Source of the DNA: Bradyrhizobium manausense
GTDB lineage: Bacteria > Pseudomonadota > Alphaproteobacteria > Rhizobiales > Xanthobacteraceae
NCBI RefSeq assembly: GCF_018131105.1
Contig: NZ_JAFCJI010000001.1
Span: 496,001 to 560,000 of the forward strand
Length of the DNA: 64,000 nucleotides
Reading direction: 5' to 3'
Below the pieces are notes generated by a model. The model had not been told where the DNA came from. It searched no databases and saw only the letters and a program-made list of their open reading frames with translations. Position numbers and translations under genes: made by a program. Below are positions 1-8,501 of the stretch, one piece after another. Position 1 is the stretch's first letter; the number at the start of each line of letters is the position of its first letter.

Positions 1-365
1 CGCAGAACCTCGGCTGGGTCGGCTTCCTGCTGGTCGTCAACGTGCTGCTGCTGCTCGCCGGCAACTTCATGGAGCCGAACTCGATCATCCTGATCATGGC
101 ACCGATCCTGGCGCCGGCGGCGAAGAAACTCGGCATCGACCTCGTCCATTTCGGTATCGTCATGGACGTCAACATGGAGGTCGGCCTCTGCCATCCGCCT
201 GTCGGCTTGAACCTCTACGTCGCATCGATGATCGCGCGAATGCGCATCACCGATCTCGCCGGCGCCGTGATGCCGTGGCTGCTCACCATGCTCGGCTTCC
301 TCATCATCGTGACCTATTGGCCCGATCTGACGCTGTGGCTGCCGCGGGTGCTGGGGATGCACTAG
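1..365 (+). CDS. TRAP transporter large permease (DctM family), C-terminal part
   Basis: The reading frame is open from the window edge and ends with TAG at 363-365, so only the last 120 or so residues are visible. The visible part is hydrophobic. It contains a GNFMEPNSIILIMAPILAP segment followed by VHFGIVMDVNMEVGLCHPPVGLNLYVA, a conserved end-of-protein pattern of DctM large permeases of tripartite ATP-independent periplasmic transporters, which import organic acids with a separate binding protein and a small permease. Those partners would lie upstream, outside the window. The substrate cannot be told from this fragment. The next gene, a sulfatase-like hydrolase, starts 107 bases downstream and may not belong to the same unit. 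Confidence 0.85.
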   Translation, partial: QNLGWVGFLLVVNVLLLLAGNFMEPNSIILIMAPILAPAAKKLGIDLVHFGIVMDVNMEVGLCHPPVGLNLYVASMIARMRITDLAGAVMPWLLTMLGFLIIVTYWPDLTLWLPRVLGMH

Positions 366-472
366 AACCGGCTCCATGAGTTCAGCGACCGGCGCGGCCG
401 GTCGCTGGCTGTTGGAACCGATGCGTGAATGGGATTAGATGGCTCCAACCAGAGCAGGGGAGGAGCCAGCCC

Positions 473-2404
473 ATGACCGAGATCTCCAGCAACGAGCCGA
501 AGGACGCCGCACCGTCCGTGATCGCGCAGCATCAGGCGATGCTGAACGCGCTGCCGTTTTCCGACACGCGGGATTTCGACGACGCTGCGCGCGGCTTCCT
601 CGGCACCATCGAGAACGCGAAGATTGCCAATGCGCAGGGGCGGACGGTCTGGAGCCTCGAGCCCTATGGCTTTCTGTCCACCGAGCAGGCCCCGCCGACG
701 GTCAATCCGAGCCTGTGGCGGCAGTCGCGGCTCAACATGCAGCACGGCCTGTTCGAGGTCGTGCCCGGCGTCTATCAGGTGCGCGGACTCGACATCGCCA
801 ACATGACGCTGATCGAGGGCGACAGCGGCGTCATCGTGGTGGACACCCTGACCTCGATCGAAGGGGCGCGCGCGGCGCTCGATCTCTACTACAGGCATCG
901 CGGCCAGAAGCCGGTTGCGGCGGTGATCTTTACCCACACCCACACCGATCACTGGGGCGGGGCGCGCGGCGTGTTGGAAGAGGATGCGCTTGCCACCGGC
1001 CGCGTGCCGGTCATCGCGCCGAACCTGTTCATGGAGCACGCGGTCTCCGAGAACATCATCGCGGGTCCGGCGATGCTGCGCCGGGCGCAGTACCAGTTCG
1101 GCCCGTTCCTGGCCAAGGGCGTGCGCGGACAGGTCGATTGCGGACTTGGAAAGACCATGGCGGCCGGCGCGGTCGCATTGCTGCGGCCGACCGACCTGAT
1201 CATGGCGACCGGCGACAGGCGCGTCATCGACGGCATCGAATTCGAATTCCAGATGGCGCCGAACAGCGAAGCGCCGGCGGAGATGCACTTCTTCCTGCCG
1301 CGCTACAAGCTCTTGAACCTCGCCGAGAACTGCACGCATAATTTTCACAATCTGCTGCCGTTCCGCGGCGCCGACGTGCGCGATGCGCTGGCCTGGTCGA
1401 AGTACCTCAACGAGGCACTGCATCTGTGGGGCGGCAAGGCGGAAGCGATGTGCGGTCAGCATCACTGGCCGGTGTGGGGACGTGAGCGCATCGACACGAT
1501 GATCCGCGAGCAGCGCGACCTCTACAAGTTCGCGCACGACCAAACCATCCGCCTGATGAACCACGGCCTGAATGCGGTCGAGATCGCCGAGACGATCCAG
1601 CTGCCGAAGAGCCTGGAGGGGGCCTGGCACGGCCGCGGCTATTACGGTCATGTCAGGCACAACGTGAAGGCGATCTATCAGAAATATCTCGGCTGGTACG
1701 ACGCCAACCCGGTCAATCTCGATCCGCTGCCGCCGGTGGCGTCGGGCAAGAAATACGTCGAGTACATGGGTGGCGCCGATGCGATCCTGTTGCGGGCGCG
1801 CGCGGATTTTGACAAGGGCGAATTCCGCTTCGTGGCTCAGGCACTCGGCCATCTCGTTTTTGCCGAGCCGGACAACCAGGCCGCGCGCGCATTGCTGGCC
1901 GATACGCTGGAGCAGCTCGGCTACGCCGCCGAGAGCTCGACCTGGCGCAACGCCTACCTATTCGGCGCACAGGAGCTTCGGCAAGGCATGCCGAAGACGC
2001 CGCCGCGCGCGCCGATGCCGCGCGAGACGCTGGCGGCGCTGCGCACCGAGCAGCTCTGGGACGTGCTCGGCATTCGCCTCAACGGCCCCAAGGCGGAAGG
2101 AAAGCATATCGTGCTGAACTGGAGCTTTTCCGACACCGGCGAAAAATTCGTGCTCAATCTCGAGAACTGCGCGCTCACCTATACCGAAGGCGTGCAGGCC
2201 GAGCATGCCGACGCCAGCTTCACGCTGGCGCGCGCGACGCTGGACGAGGTGATTGCGAAGCTGACAAGCTTTCCGGAAGCCGTCGCCGCCGGCAAGGTCA
2301 AGCTGTCGGGCAACCCGATGCGGCTCGCCGAGCTGATGGGCTTGATGGATGAGTTTCCGCGGATGTTCGAGATTGTCGAGCCGAAGCGGGCGGTGGTGGT
2401 GTAG
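473..2404 (+). CDS. Alkylsulfatase-like metallo-beta-lactamase-fold hydrolase
   Basis: This 643-residue protein has the layout of SdsA1/BDS1-type alkylsulfatases. An N-terminal metallo-beta-lactamase domain carries the dinuclear zinc motif THTHTDHWGG (about residues 154-163). A middle all-alpha dimerisation region follows (about 370-510), and then a C-terminal SCP2-like lipid-binding domain (about 525-640). Such enzymes hydrolyse sulfate esters of medium or long alkyl chains. I chose the ATG at 473 because a GGGGAGGAG ribosome site lies just upstream; an ATG at 425 in the same frame has no good site. No signal peptide is evident, although several relatives are exported. The length fits the family. 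The substrate is not proven by sequence. Confidence 0.85.
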   Translation: MTEISSNEPKDAAPSVIAQHQAMLNALPFSDTRDFDDAARGFLGTIENAKIANAQGRTVWSLEPYGFLSTEQAPPTVNPSLWRQSRLNMQHGLFEVVPGVYQVRGLDIANMTLIEGDSGVIVVDTLTSIEGARAALDLYYRHRGQKPVAAVIFTHTHTDHWGGARGVLEEDALATGRVPVIAPNLFMEHAVSENIIAGPAMLRRAQYQFGPFLAKGVRGQVDCGLGKTMAAGAVALLRPTDLIMATGDRRVIDGIEFEFQMAPNSEAPAEMHFFLPRYKLLNLAENCTHNFHNLLPFRGADVRDALAWSKYLNEALHLWGGKAEAMCGQHHWPVWGRERIDTMIREQRDLYKFAHDQTIRLMNHGLNAVEIAETIQLPKSLEGAWHGRGYYGHVRHNVKAIYQKYLGWYDANPVNLDPLPPVASGKKYVEYMGGADAILLRARADFDKGEFRFVAQALGHLVFAEPDNQAARALLADTLEQLGYAAESSTWRNAYLFGAQELRQGMPKTPPRAPMPRETLAALRTEQLWDVLGIRLNGPKAEGKHIVLNWSFSDTGEKFVLNLENCALTYTEGVQAEHADASFTLARATLDEVIAKLTSFPEAVAAGKVKLSGNPMRLAELMGLMDEFPRMFEIVEPKRAVVV

Positions 2405-2408
2405 GGGC

Positions 2409-2546
2409 TCGTGCCCCGGACGCTGCGCAGCGCTTCTTCAGCGGTGCGCTGCAGAGCCGGGGCCCATGTTTCCGAGTTGTTCCTGTCGCGTGGGTCCCGG
2501 CTCTGCGCCGCAACGCCAAGAGCGTTGCAGCGCGTCCGGGACACGA
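2409..2546. repeat. Long palindromic intergenic element
   Basis: Between the stop of the hydrolase gene and the convergent glycosyltransferase gene lies a 138-base element with nested inverted repeats. The outer arms read TCGTGCCCCGGACGC and, at the other end, its near complement GCGTCCGGGACACGA. Inner arms CAGAGCCGGGGCCCA and TGGGTCCCGGCTCTG also pair. It can fold into a long cruciform or RNA hairpin. It resembles the dispersed palindromic elements common between genes in Bradyrhizobium genomes. It may act as a transcription barrier between the two convergent genes. Confidence 0.7.
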
Positions 2547-2564
2547 GAGTGGTGAGGGCGCTGT

Positions 2565-3635
2565 CTACTCCGCGCTGCTCACCAGCTTGATCCGCGGCGC
2601 GGTGGCCTCGGTCAGGCTGCGATAGGCGGCGAGATAGTCGAGCGCCATCCGTCGCGCAGTGAAGCGCTTCTCGAACTGCTTGCGGATGGCGGAGCGGTCG
2701 AGCTGCGCGAGGCGGTTGACCACGCCGGCCGCGCTGAGGATGTCCTCGACCACGAAGCCGGTGAGGCCCTCGTCGATGATCTCGGGCACCGAGCCGCGGT
2801 TGAAGGCGATGACCGGTGTGCCGCAAGCCATGGCTTCGATCATCACGAGGCCAAACGGCTCCGGCCAGTCGATCGGCAGCAATAGCCCGAGCGCGCCACT
2901 CAAGAAGTCGGACTTCTCGTGGTCGCTGATCTCGCCGATGAAATCGACCAGCGGGTTGTTCACGATCATCGGCTTGATCAGCTCGTCGTAATAGTCCTGG
3001 TCGGCGCGATCGACCTTGGCCGCGATCTTCAGCGGGATGCCGCAGTGCATCGCGATCTTGATGGCGCGGTCGACGCCCTTCTCGGGCGCGATGCGGCCGA
3101 GCACGGCGAGGTACTCTTGTTTGGCCGGCTTCGGCGTCAGCAAGTTCTCCGGCAAGCCGTGGTGGATCGTCGTCACCCAGTTCGCCTGCGGCACCGGCCG
3201 CCGCTGCGCATTCGAGATCGAGATCACGGGCATCTTGGAGAAGGTATTGAAGACGGGTTGATGCTCCGGCAGGTCGAGCCGGCCATGCAACGTCGTGAGG
3301 AACGGCGTCGGCTGCCGGTAGAACAGCGACCATGGATAATAGTCGAGATGGAAGTGAGCGAAGTCGAACTCTTCGTCGTCACATTTCTGCCGCACGCGCT
3401 CCAGGAGCACCATGTGCAAAGCGTTGGGATCGCGCACGGATCCGTCGAGGCGAAGCGCTCGTGGCCATAATGCGTCCAGCTTCGCCGAGGTCTGCGAGTC
3501 GCCGCTGGCGAACAGCGTGACGTCGTGTCCAAGAGCCACCAACTCTTCCGTCAACCAATGCACCACCCGCTCGGTGCCGCCATACAGCTTGGGTGGAACA
3601 GCCTCCGTCAACGGAGCTACCTGCGCGATGCGCAT
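2565..3635 (-). CDS. Glycosyltransferase family 4 (GT4)
   Basis: The 356-residue product is a retaining GT-B glycosyltransferase. The N-terminal half has the YGGTERV donor/acceptor loop (about residues 18-24). The C-terminal half has the nucleotide-sugar site with the EX7E pattern in EPFGLVMIEAMACGTPV. The start is taken at ATG 3633-3635 because GGAGAAGG precedes it; the longer frame upstream has no ribosome site. It is transcribed away from the ABC exporter gene. A near-perfect EcfG general-stress promoter lies about 75 bases upstream. The nearby debranching-type glucosidase and glycogen synthase suggest a role in stress-related glucan or glycoside synthesis, but the acceptor is unknown. Confidence 0.85.
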   Translation of the reverse strand: MRIAQVAPLTEAVPPKLYGGTERVVHWLTEELVALGHDVTLFASGDSQTSAKLDALWPRALRLDGSVRDPNALHMVLLERVRQKCDDEEFDFAHFHLDYYPWSLFYRQPTPFLTTLHGRLDLPEHQPVFNTFSKMPVISISNAQRRPVPQANWVTTIHHGLPENLLTPKPAKQEYLAVLGRIAPEKGVDRAIKIAMHCGIPLKIAAKVDRADQDYYDELIKPMIVNNPLVDFIGEISDHEKSDFLSGALGLLLPIDWPEPFGLVMIEAMACGTPVIAFNRGSVPEIIDEGLTGFVVEDILSAAGVVNRLAQLDRSAIRKQFEKRFTARRMALDYLAAYRSLTEATAPRIKLVSSAE

Positions 3636-3706
3636 CTCACCTTCTCCTCTGCGATCATGGGAACGTTGAAACCCCCGCCGTGTATCGGCACCGGCATGCC
3701 AGCAGG

Positions 3707-3731
3707 GGAACGTTTTCGCACTTGCGAGGTT
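3707..3731 (+). promoter_or_regulatory. Possible EcfG-type promoter facing the ABC exporter gene
   Basis: The same stretch read on the plus strand gives GGAAC, 16 bases, GGTT. This matches the EcfG consensus except for one base of the -10 element. It would make the region a divergent stress promoter. It is the weaker of the two and lies about 180 bases from the ABC exporter start. Confidence 0.35.
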
Positions 3732-3733
3732 CC
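3709..3733 (-). promoter_or_regulatory. EcfG (general stress sigma factor) promoter for the GT4 gene
   Basis: Read on the minus strand this is GGAAC, then exactly 16 bases, then CGTT. That is the consensus of promoters used by the alphaproteobacterial general stress sigma factor EcfG/SigT. It points at the glycosyltransferase gene and leaves a leader of roughly 65 bases. Confidence 0.65.
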
Positions 3734-3910
3734 CTACCTCGAACGTTACTTCTTCGACACACTGCGGCGTTGTCGCGATGCTGCCATTACCTCTTCTCAC
3801 ATCGTCCGCATCCGCATGTCGTGATGCGTTGCCCGGGAACCGAGGCGAGTTGGTCGATGTTCAGTCGATCAGCAGAACAATTTGAATCATCACGACGGGG
3901 TCGAGTGCAT

Positions 3911-5674
3911 ATGGATCATCTTTCGAGATACGCCCACAGGCCGTTTGCCTTTGTCTTGCGCTATCTGCGGCGCAGGCTGGCGTCGCATCTGGTGATCTTG
4001 AGCGCCGTCGTTGGCGCGGTTGCCTGTTCGGTAGGCACGCAGTACGGCGTCAAATCTCTGGTCGACAGCTTGTCGGCGGGAACTTCGCATGGTGGCAACG
4101 TATGGCTGGCATTCATTCTGCTCATGTCGCTGATTGCCGCAGACAACTTTCTGTGGCGGATCGCGAGCTGGACGGCGAGCTTCACCTTCGTACGTGTCAC
4201 GGGTGATTTACGGCGTGACATATTTCGTCATCTGACCGGCCACGCGCCAAGTTATTTCTCGGACCGGATGCCGGGCATGCTGACCAGCCGCATCACGGCC
4301 ACATCCAATGCAGTGTTCACGGTCGAGAACATGTTCGTCTGGAATGTGTTGCCGCCGTGCATCGCCACGGTTGCGGCAATCATGCTGATAGGAACCGTGA
4401 GCCCTTACATGGCCGCGGGCCTGATCGTGATCGCCGGTGGCATGGTGATCGCAATGTTTCGTCTGGCTGCTGCCGGCAAGCCGCTGCATGACGATTTCGC
4501 CGACAAGGCGGCCGTCGTGGACGGCGAAATGATCGATGTCATCAGCAACATGCCGCTGGTCCGTGCCTTCTGCGGTATTGGTCATGAACACGAACGTTTC
4601 GACGCGACGGTGAACCGGGAACTCACCGCGCGAGGGCGCAGTCTGCGCTATCTGGAAAAGCTGCGGATCACTCACGCCGGCGTGACCGTCGTCCTGACGG
4701 TGGCGCTGATGGCCTGGGCGATCACGCTGTGGCAGCAGGGCGAGGCAACCACCGGCGACGTCGTGCTGGTCTGTACGCTCGGCCTCTCCATTCTCAGTGC
4801 GACGCGCGACCTCGCGGTAGCGCTGGTGGACGTCACCCAGCATGTGGCGCGTCTGACCGAGGCGGTCGCGACGCTGCTGGTGCCGCATGAGCTGCGCGAT
4901 CACCCCGAGGCCGAACCGCTGGTGAAACACGGCGCCGCCATCGCGTATAACAACGTCACCTTCGGCTATCCCGAGGCCGAGAAGATATTTGAGCGCTTCA
5001 GCCTGCGACTCCAGCCCGGCCAGCGCGTCGGCCTGGTCGGCCAGTCCGGCGGCGGCAAGTCGACCCTGTTCACGCTGCTCCAGCGCTTCTACGACGTGGA
5101 CGAGGGCAGCGTGACCGTCGACGGCCAGGACATTTCCAGGGTGACGCAACAGAGCCTGCGCGAAGCGATCTCCGTGGTGCCGCAGGACATTTCCCTGTTC
5201 CACCGCTCCATCAGGGAGAACATCCGCTACGGCCGGCCCAATGCCACCGACGACGAGGTGCTGCGCGCGGCCATCGCGGCACGCTGTGACTTCATCGACA
5301 GCCTGCCGGAAGGTTTGGACACGATGGTCGGCGACCGCGGCGTGAAAATGTCCGGCGGCCAGCGCCAGCGCATTGCGATCGCGCGCGCCTTCCTGAAGGA
5401 TGCGCCGATCCTGCTGCTCGACGAGGCCACCGCCGCGCTCGACAGCGAATCCGAGGAGGCGATCCGCGAGGCGTTGACGCGGCTGATGCGTGGCCGCACC
5501 GTCATCGCGATCGCGCATCGCCTTGCAACGCTACGCAATTTCGACCGGGTGGTCGTGCTCAGGGACGGCAAGATCATCGAGGACGGCGCGCCCGACCGGC
5601 TGATGCAGGGCCACGGTCCGTACCGTGAGCTGGTGACGCAGGAAATGAGCCGGCTCGCGAAGGTCGCCGCGTAA
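3911..5674 (+). CDS. ABC transporter, fused membrane and ATPase domains (exporter type)
   Basis: The 587-residue half-transporter joins a six-helix membrane domain (about residues 15-320) to an ATPase domain. The ATPase has Walker A GQSGGGKST (377-385), the signature SGGQRQR (from 481), Walker B ILLLDEAT shortly after, and a switch histidine in IAIAHRLAT. It probably works as a homodimer in the inner membrane, exporting lipid-linked, peptide or drug-like molecules; the substrate is not readable. I chose ATG 3911, preceded by GACGGGG. An ATG at 3857 in frame would add 18 residues. The glucosidase gene starts 59 bases downstream, so the two may be co-transcribed. Confidence 0.88.
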   Translation: MDHLSRYAHRPFAFVLRYLRRRLASHLVILSAVVGAVACSVGTQYGVKSLVDSLSAGTSHGGNVWLAFILLMSLIAADNFLWRIASWTASFTFVRVTGDLRRDIFRHLTGHAPSYFSDRMPGMLTSRITATSNAVFTVENMFVWNVLPPCIATVAAIMLIGTVSPYMAAGLIVIAGGMVIAMFRLAAAGKPLHDDFADKAAVVDGEMIDVISNMPLVRAFCGIGHEHERFDATVNRELTARGRSLRYLEKLRITHAGVTVVLTVALMAWAITLWQQGEATTGDVVLVCTLGLSILSATRDLAVALVDVTQHVARLTEAVATLLVPHELRDHPEAEPLVKHGAAIAYNNVTFGYPEAEKIFERFSLRLQPGQRVGLVGQSGGGKSTLFTLLQRFYDVDEGSVTVDGQDISRVTQQSLREAISVVPQDISLFHRSIRENIRYGRPNATDDEVLRAAIAARCDFIDSLPEGLDTMVGDRGVKMSGGQRQRIAIARAFLKDAPILLLDEATAALDSESEEAIREALTRLMRGRTVIAIAHRLATLRNFDRVVVLRDGKIIEDGAPDRLMQGHGPYRELVTQEMSRLAKVAA

Positions 5675-5733
5675 ACCCGACAGTTGCGTTTGCGTTGGCC
5701 GCATTTTCGAAACAAGACGCAGGGGAACAGCTC

Positions 5734-7938
5734 ATGGCAGCCGAAGCCGCCACCAAGATCAAATCGGTGCCGCAGACGATAGAAGCCGTCGCGGAGCAGG
5801 CGTTCTACATTCCGATGACGGGTCCCGCCGCGCGGCCGCGGCGGTCGCTCAAGCACGACGACACCTTTATCGTGCTGGACAGCCATGGCGACATCGGTGC
5901 CTCCGCCGGCGGGCCGGATGGCCTGTTCAACCATGACACGCGCTATCTGGCGCGGCTGGAGCTCGTGCTCGACGACCTCCAGCCGTTGTTGCTTGGCTCG
6001 AACTTGCGCGATGACAATTCGGGATTGACGGTCGACCTGACAAATCCCGACATCTATCGTGAGGGGCGGATCGTCCTGCAAAAGGACCTGCTGCACATCG
6101 TGCGGACGATCTTCCTGTGGCGCGGCACGGCGTATCAGCGCATCGGGTTGCAGAACCATGGCGAGCAACGCGCCAGCTTCGAGCTGACGCTGCTGTTCGA
6201 CAATGATTTTGCCGATCTGTTCGAAGTGCGCGGTGAGCGGCGGCCGCGCCGCGGCACCGGTACCAGCAAGTTGCTCGGGCCGACCGACGTGCTGTTCGAA
6301 TATCACGGCCTCGATGACGCCGAGCGAACCACCGGGCTGCATTTCGATCCGCGTCCGACGCGGCTCTCGGTGAATGCCGCGACCTGGCAGCTCGAACTTG
6401 ATCCGCATGAATCGAAATCGCTGTTCGTGGCCGCGTCCTGCAACCGGCCGGTCGGGGAGAAGCCGGCGCGCTTCTTCCGGGGCTTGCTGGCGCACCGTCG
6501 TGAAATGCGGCAGTCGTCGATCGGCACCGCCAGCATCGAGACCTCCAATAACATCTTCAATGAGGTGCTGTGCCAGGCCATGGCCGACCTCAACATGCTG
6601 ATGACCGAGACGCCGCAGGGGCGCTATCCCTATGCCGGCATTCCCTGGTACTCGACGACGTTCGGCCGCGACGGGTTGATTACGGCGCTGCAGATGCTGT
6701 GGGTCGATCCGCGGGTCGCCAAAGGCGTGCTGCGGCGGCTGGCGCATTTTCAGGCCCAGGCGGTCGATCCGCGAGCCGATGCTGCGCCGGGAAAGATCCT
6801 GCACGAGATGCGCGGCGGCGAGATGGCGGCGCTGGGCGAAGTGCCGTTCTCGCAATATTACGGCAGCGTGGACTCGACCGCACTGTTCGTCCTGCTCGCC
6901 GGCCGTTATTTCGAGCGCACGGGTGACGAGAAGACGCTGGTCGAGCTGTGGCCCGCGATCGAGGCGGGGCTTGCCTGGATCGACGGCCCTGGCGATCCCG
7001 ACAATGACGGCTTTGTCGAATATCAGCGCGCCACCGAAAAGGGGCTCGCCAACCAGGGTTGGAAGGATTCCTACGACGCCATCTTCCACGCCGATGGCAA
7101 GCTTGCGGAGGGCAATATCGCGCTTGCCGAGGTTCAGGGCTATGTCTACGCCGCCAAGCAGCTCGCCGCGCGATGTGCGCTGCGGCTCGGCAAGCCCGAT
7201 ACCGCGAAAAAGCTCGAGGCGGAGGCCAGGACGCTGGCGGAGCGCTTCGAGCAGGCGTTCTGGTGCGAGGATCTCGGCACCTATGCGGTTGCGCTCGACG
7301 GCAAGAAGCGGCGGTGCGAAGTGCGCACCTCGAATGCCGGGCAGGTGCTGTTCAGCGGCATGATCCGGGAAGACCGCGCCCGTCTTGTGGCGGCGGACCT
7401 GATGCGCCCGCACTTCTTCTCGGGCTGGGGCATCCGCACCGTCGCACGCGGCGAGGTACGCTACAATCCGATGTCGTATCATGACGGATCGATCTGGCCG
7501 CACGATAACGCGCTGATCGCCCTCGGGCTTGCGCAATACGGCCTGAAGCATTCGGTCGCGCATGTGTTCAAGGGCCTGTTCGAGGCCGCAACCTACATGG
7601 ACCTGCGCCGGCTGCCGGAATTGTTCTGCGGTTTCCGCCGCGAGAAGCGGCGCGGTCCGACGCTCTATCCGGTCGCCTGCGCGCCGCAAGCCTGGGCCAG
7701 CGCGACGCCGTTCACGCTGCTGGAGGCCGCGCTCGGCATCGAGTTCGACGTCGCGCGCTGCGAGATCCGCTTGCGCAATCCGCATCTGCCGGCATTTCTG
7801 AACGAGGTCATCTTGCACGATCTGAGCTTGGGCGAATCCAGCGTCGACCTGCGCGTCAGCCGCCATGGCCATGACGTGGCGCTGGAGGTGCTGCGGACGC
7901 GCGGCCAGATCCAGGTGTCGATCGTGCTGGCGCGCTAG
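5734..7938 (+). CDS. Amylo-alpha-1,6-glucosidase / glycogen debranching-type enzyme
   Basis: The 734-residue protein has the N-terminal beta-sandwich of bacterial debranching enzymes (about residues 30-240; FNHDTRYLARLEL is typical) and a C-terminal (alpha/alpha)6 glucosidase barrel with GIPWYSTTFGRDGLITALQ and a late YNPMSYHDGSIWPHDNALIA segment. Such enzymes act on branched alpha-glucans or similar glycosides. ATG 5734 is preferred because AGGGGAA precedes it; a TTG at 5695 in frame lacks one. It follows the exporter gene by 59 bases and precedes the PRC-barrel gene by 18, which looks like one unit. Glycogen synthase lies a few kilobases away. The exact substrate is inferred, not shown. Confidence 0.85.
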   Translation: MAAEAATKIKSVPQTIEAVAEQAFYIPMTGPAARPRRSLKHDDTFIVLDSHGDIGASAGGPDGLFNHDTRYLARLELVLDDLQPLLLGSNLRDDNSGLTVDLTNPDIYREGRIVLQKDLLHIVRTIFLWRGTAYQRIGLQNHGEQRASFELTLLFDNDFADLFEVRGERRPRRGTGTSKLLGPTDVLFEYHGLDDAERTTGLHFDPRPTRLSVNAATWQLELDPHESKSLFVAASCNRPVGEKPARFFRGLLAHRREMRQSSIGTASIETSNNIFNEVLCQAMADLNMLMTETPQGRYPYAGIPWYSTTFGRDGLITALQMLWVDPRVAKGVLRRLAHFQAQAVDPRADAAPGKILHEMRGGEMAALGEVPFSQYYGSVDSTALFVLLAGRYFERTGDEKTLVELWPAIEAGLAWIDGPGDPDNDGFVEYQRATEKGLANQGWKDSYDAIFHADGKLAEGNIALAEVQGYVYAAKQLAARCALRLGKPDTAKKLEAEARTLAERFEQAFWCEDLGTYAVALDGKKRRCEVRTSNAGQVLFSGMIREDRARLVAADLMRPHFFSGWGIRTVARGEVRYNPMSYHDGSIWPHDNALIALGLAQYGLKHSVAHVFKGLFEAATYMDLRRLPELFCGFRREKRRGPTLYPVACAPQAWASATPFTLLEAALGIEFDVARCEIRLRNPHLPAFLNEVILHDLSLGESSVDLRVSRHGHDVALEVLRTRGQIQVSIVLAR

Positions 7939-7956
7939 CCGCGCGAAGGAGGGGTC

Positions 7957-8478
7957 ATGCGTACCGCCGGATGGTTGGTCCTGAGCGTGGCGATCGTCGC
8001 GGGACTGACGGTTGCCGTATCGCGTGCCGCGGAAGAATTGCCCGCGGCCGCAACCCAAGCAAACGCACCGCCGACGGTACAGCCGCCGACGTCGGTGGTA
8101 CCCGTCACGCCGAAGGATGCCGCGCCGCCGCCGTCGGTGACCATCATCGGCGCCAGTGACGCCCATGGCGTGCTCGGACGCGACGTGCGCAGCGCGGCCG
8201 ATGAGGACATGGGTCATATCGTCGACGTCATCGTCGATCTCACCGGCCATGTGCGCGCCGCCGTGATCGATTTCGGCGGCTTCCTCGGCGTCGGCAGCCG
8301 CAAGATCGTGGTCGACTGGAACGCGCTCCGTTTCGGCAAGATCACCAACAAGAAGGACAGCATCACGCTGGAATTGACCAAGGCGCAGGTCGCGGCCGCC
8401 CCGGAATACAAGGAAGACACGCCGATGGTCGTGCTCGGCGCGTCCGGCAGTCTTCAACCGCTGCAAGCCATCCAGTGA
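7957..8478 (+). CDS. Exported PRC-barrel domain protein
   Basis: A strong AGGAGGGG site precedes ATG 7957. The 173-residue product begins with a signal peptide (MRTAGWLVLSVAIVAGLTVA, cleavage probably after AVSRA). A low-complexity Ala/Pro/Thr linker follows to about residue 60, then a PRC-barrel domain (about 65-150) with the pattern LGRDVRSAADEDMGHIVDVIVDLTGHVRAAVIDFGGFLGVGSRKI. PRC-barrel proteins of this exported kind are common in Bradyrhizobium. Their role, possibly envelope or metal/pH-related, is unknown. It lies 18 bases after the glucosidase and 23 before the MFS gene, consistent with a shared transcript. Confidence 0.8.
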   Translation: MRTAGWLVLSVAIVAGLTVAVSRAAEELPAAATQANAPPTVQPPTSVVPVTPKDAAPPPSVTIIGASDAHGVLGRDVRSAADEDMGHIVDVIVDLTGHVRAAVIDFGGFLGVGSRKIVVDWNALRFGKITNKKDSITLELTKAQVAAAPEYKEDTPMVVLGASGSLQPLQAIQ

Positions 8479-8501
8479 GGAGGGGGGAGGGCTGACCAGC
8501 T

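Noticed and set aside
5227..8466. A 1079-codon open frame on the minus strand
   Set aside because: It lies antisense to the ABC exporter and glucosidase genes, which have clear motifs. Long antisense frames are expected at this GC content, and its product is a low-complexity Arg/Ala/Gln-rich sequence.
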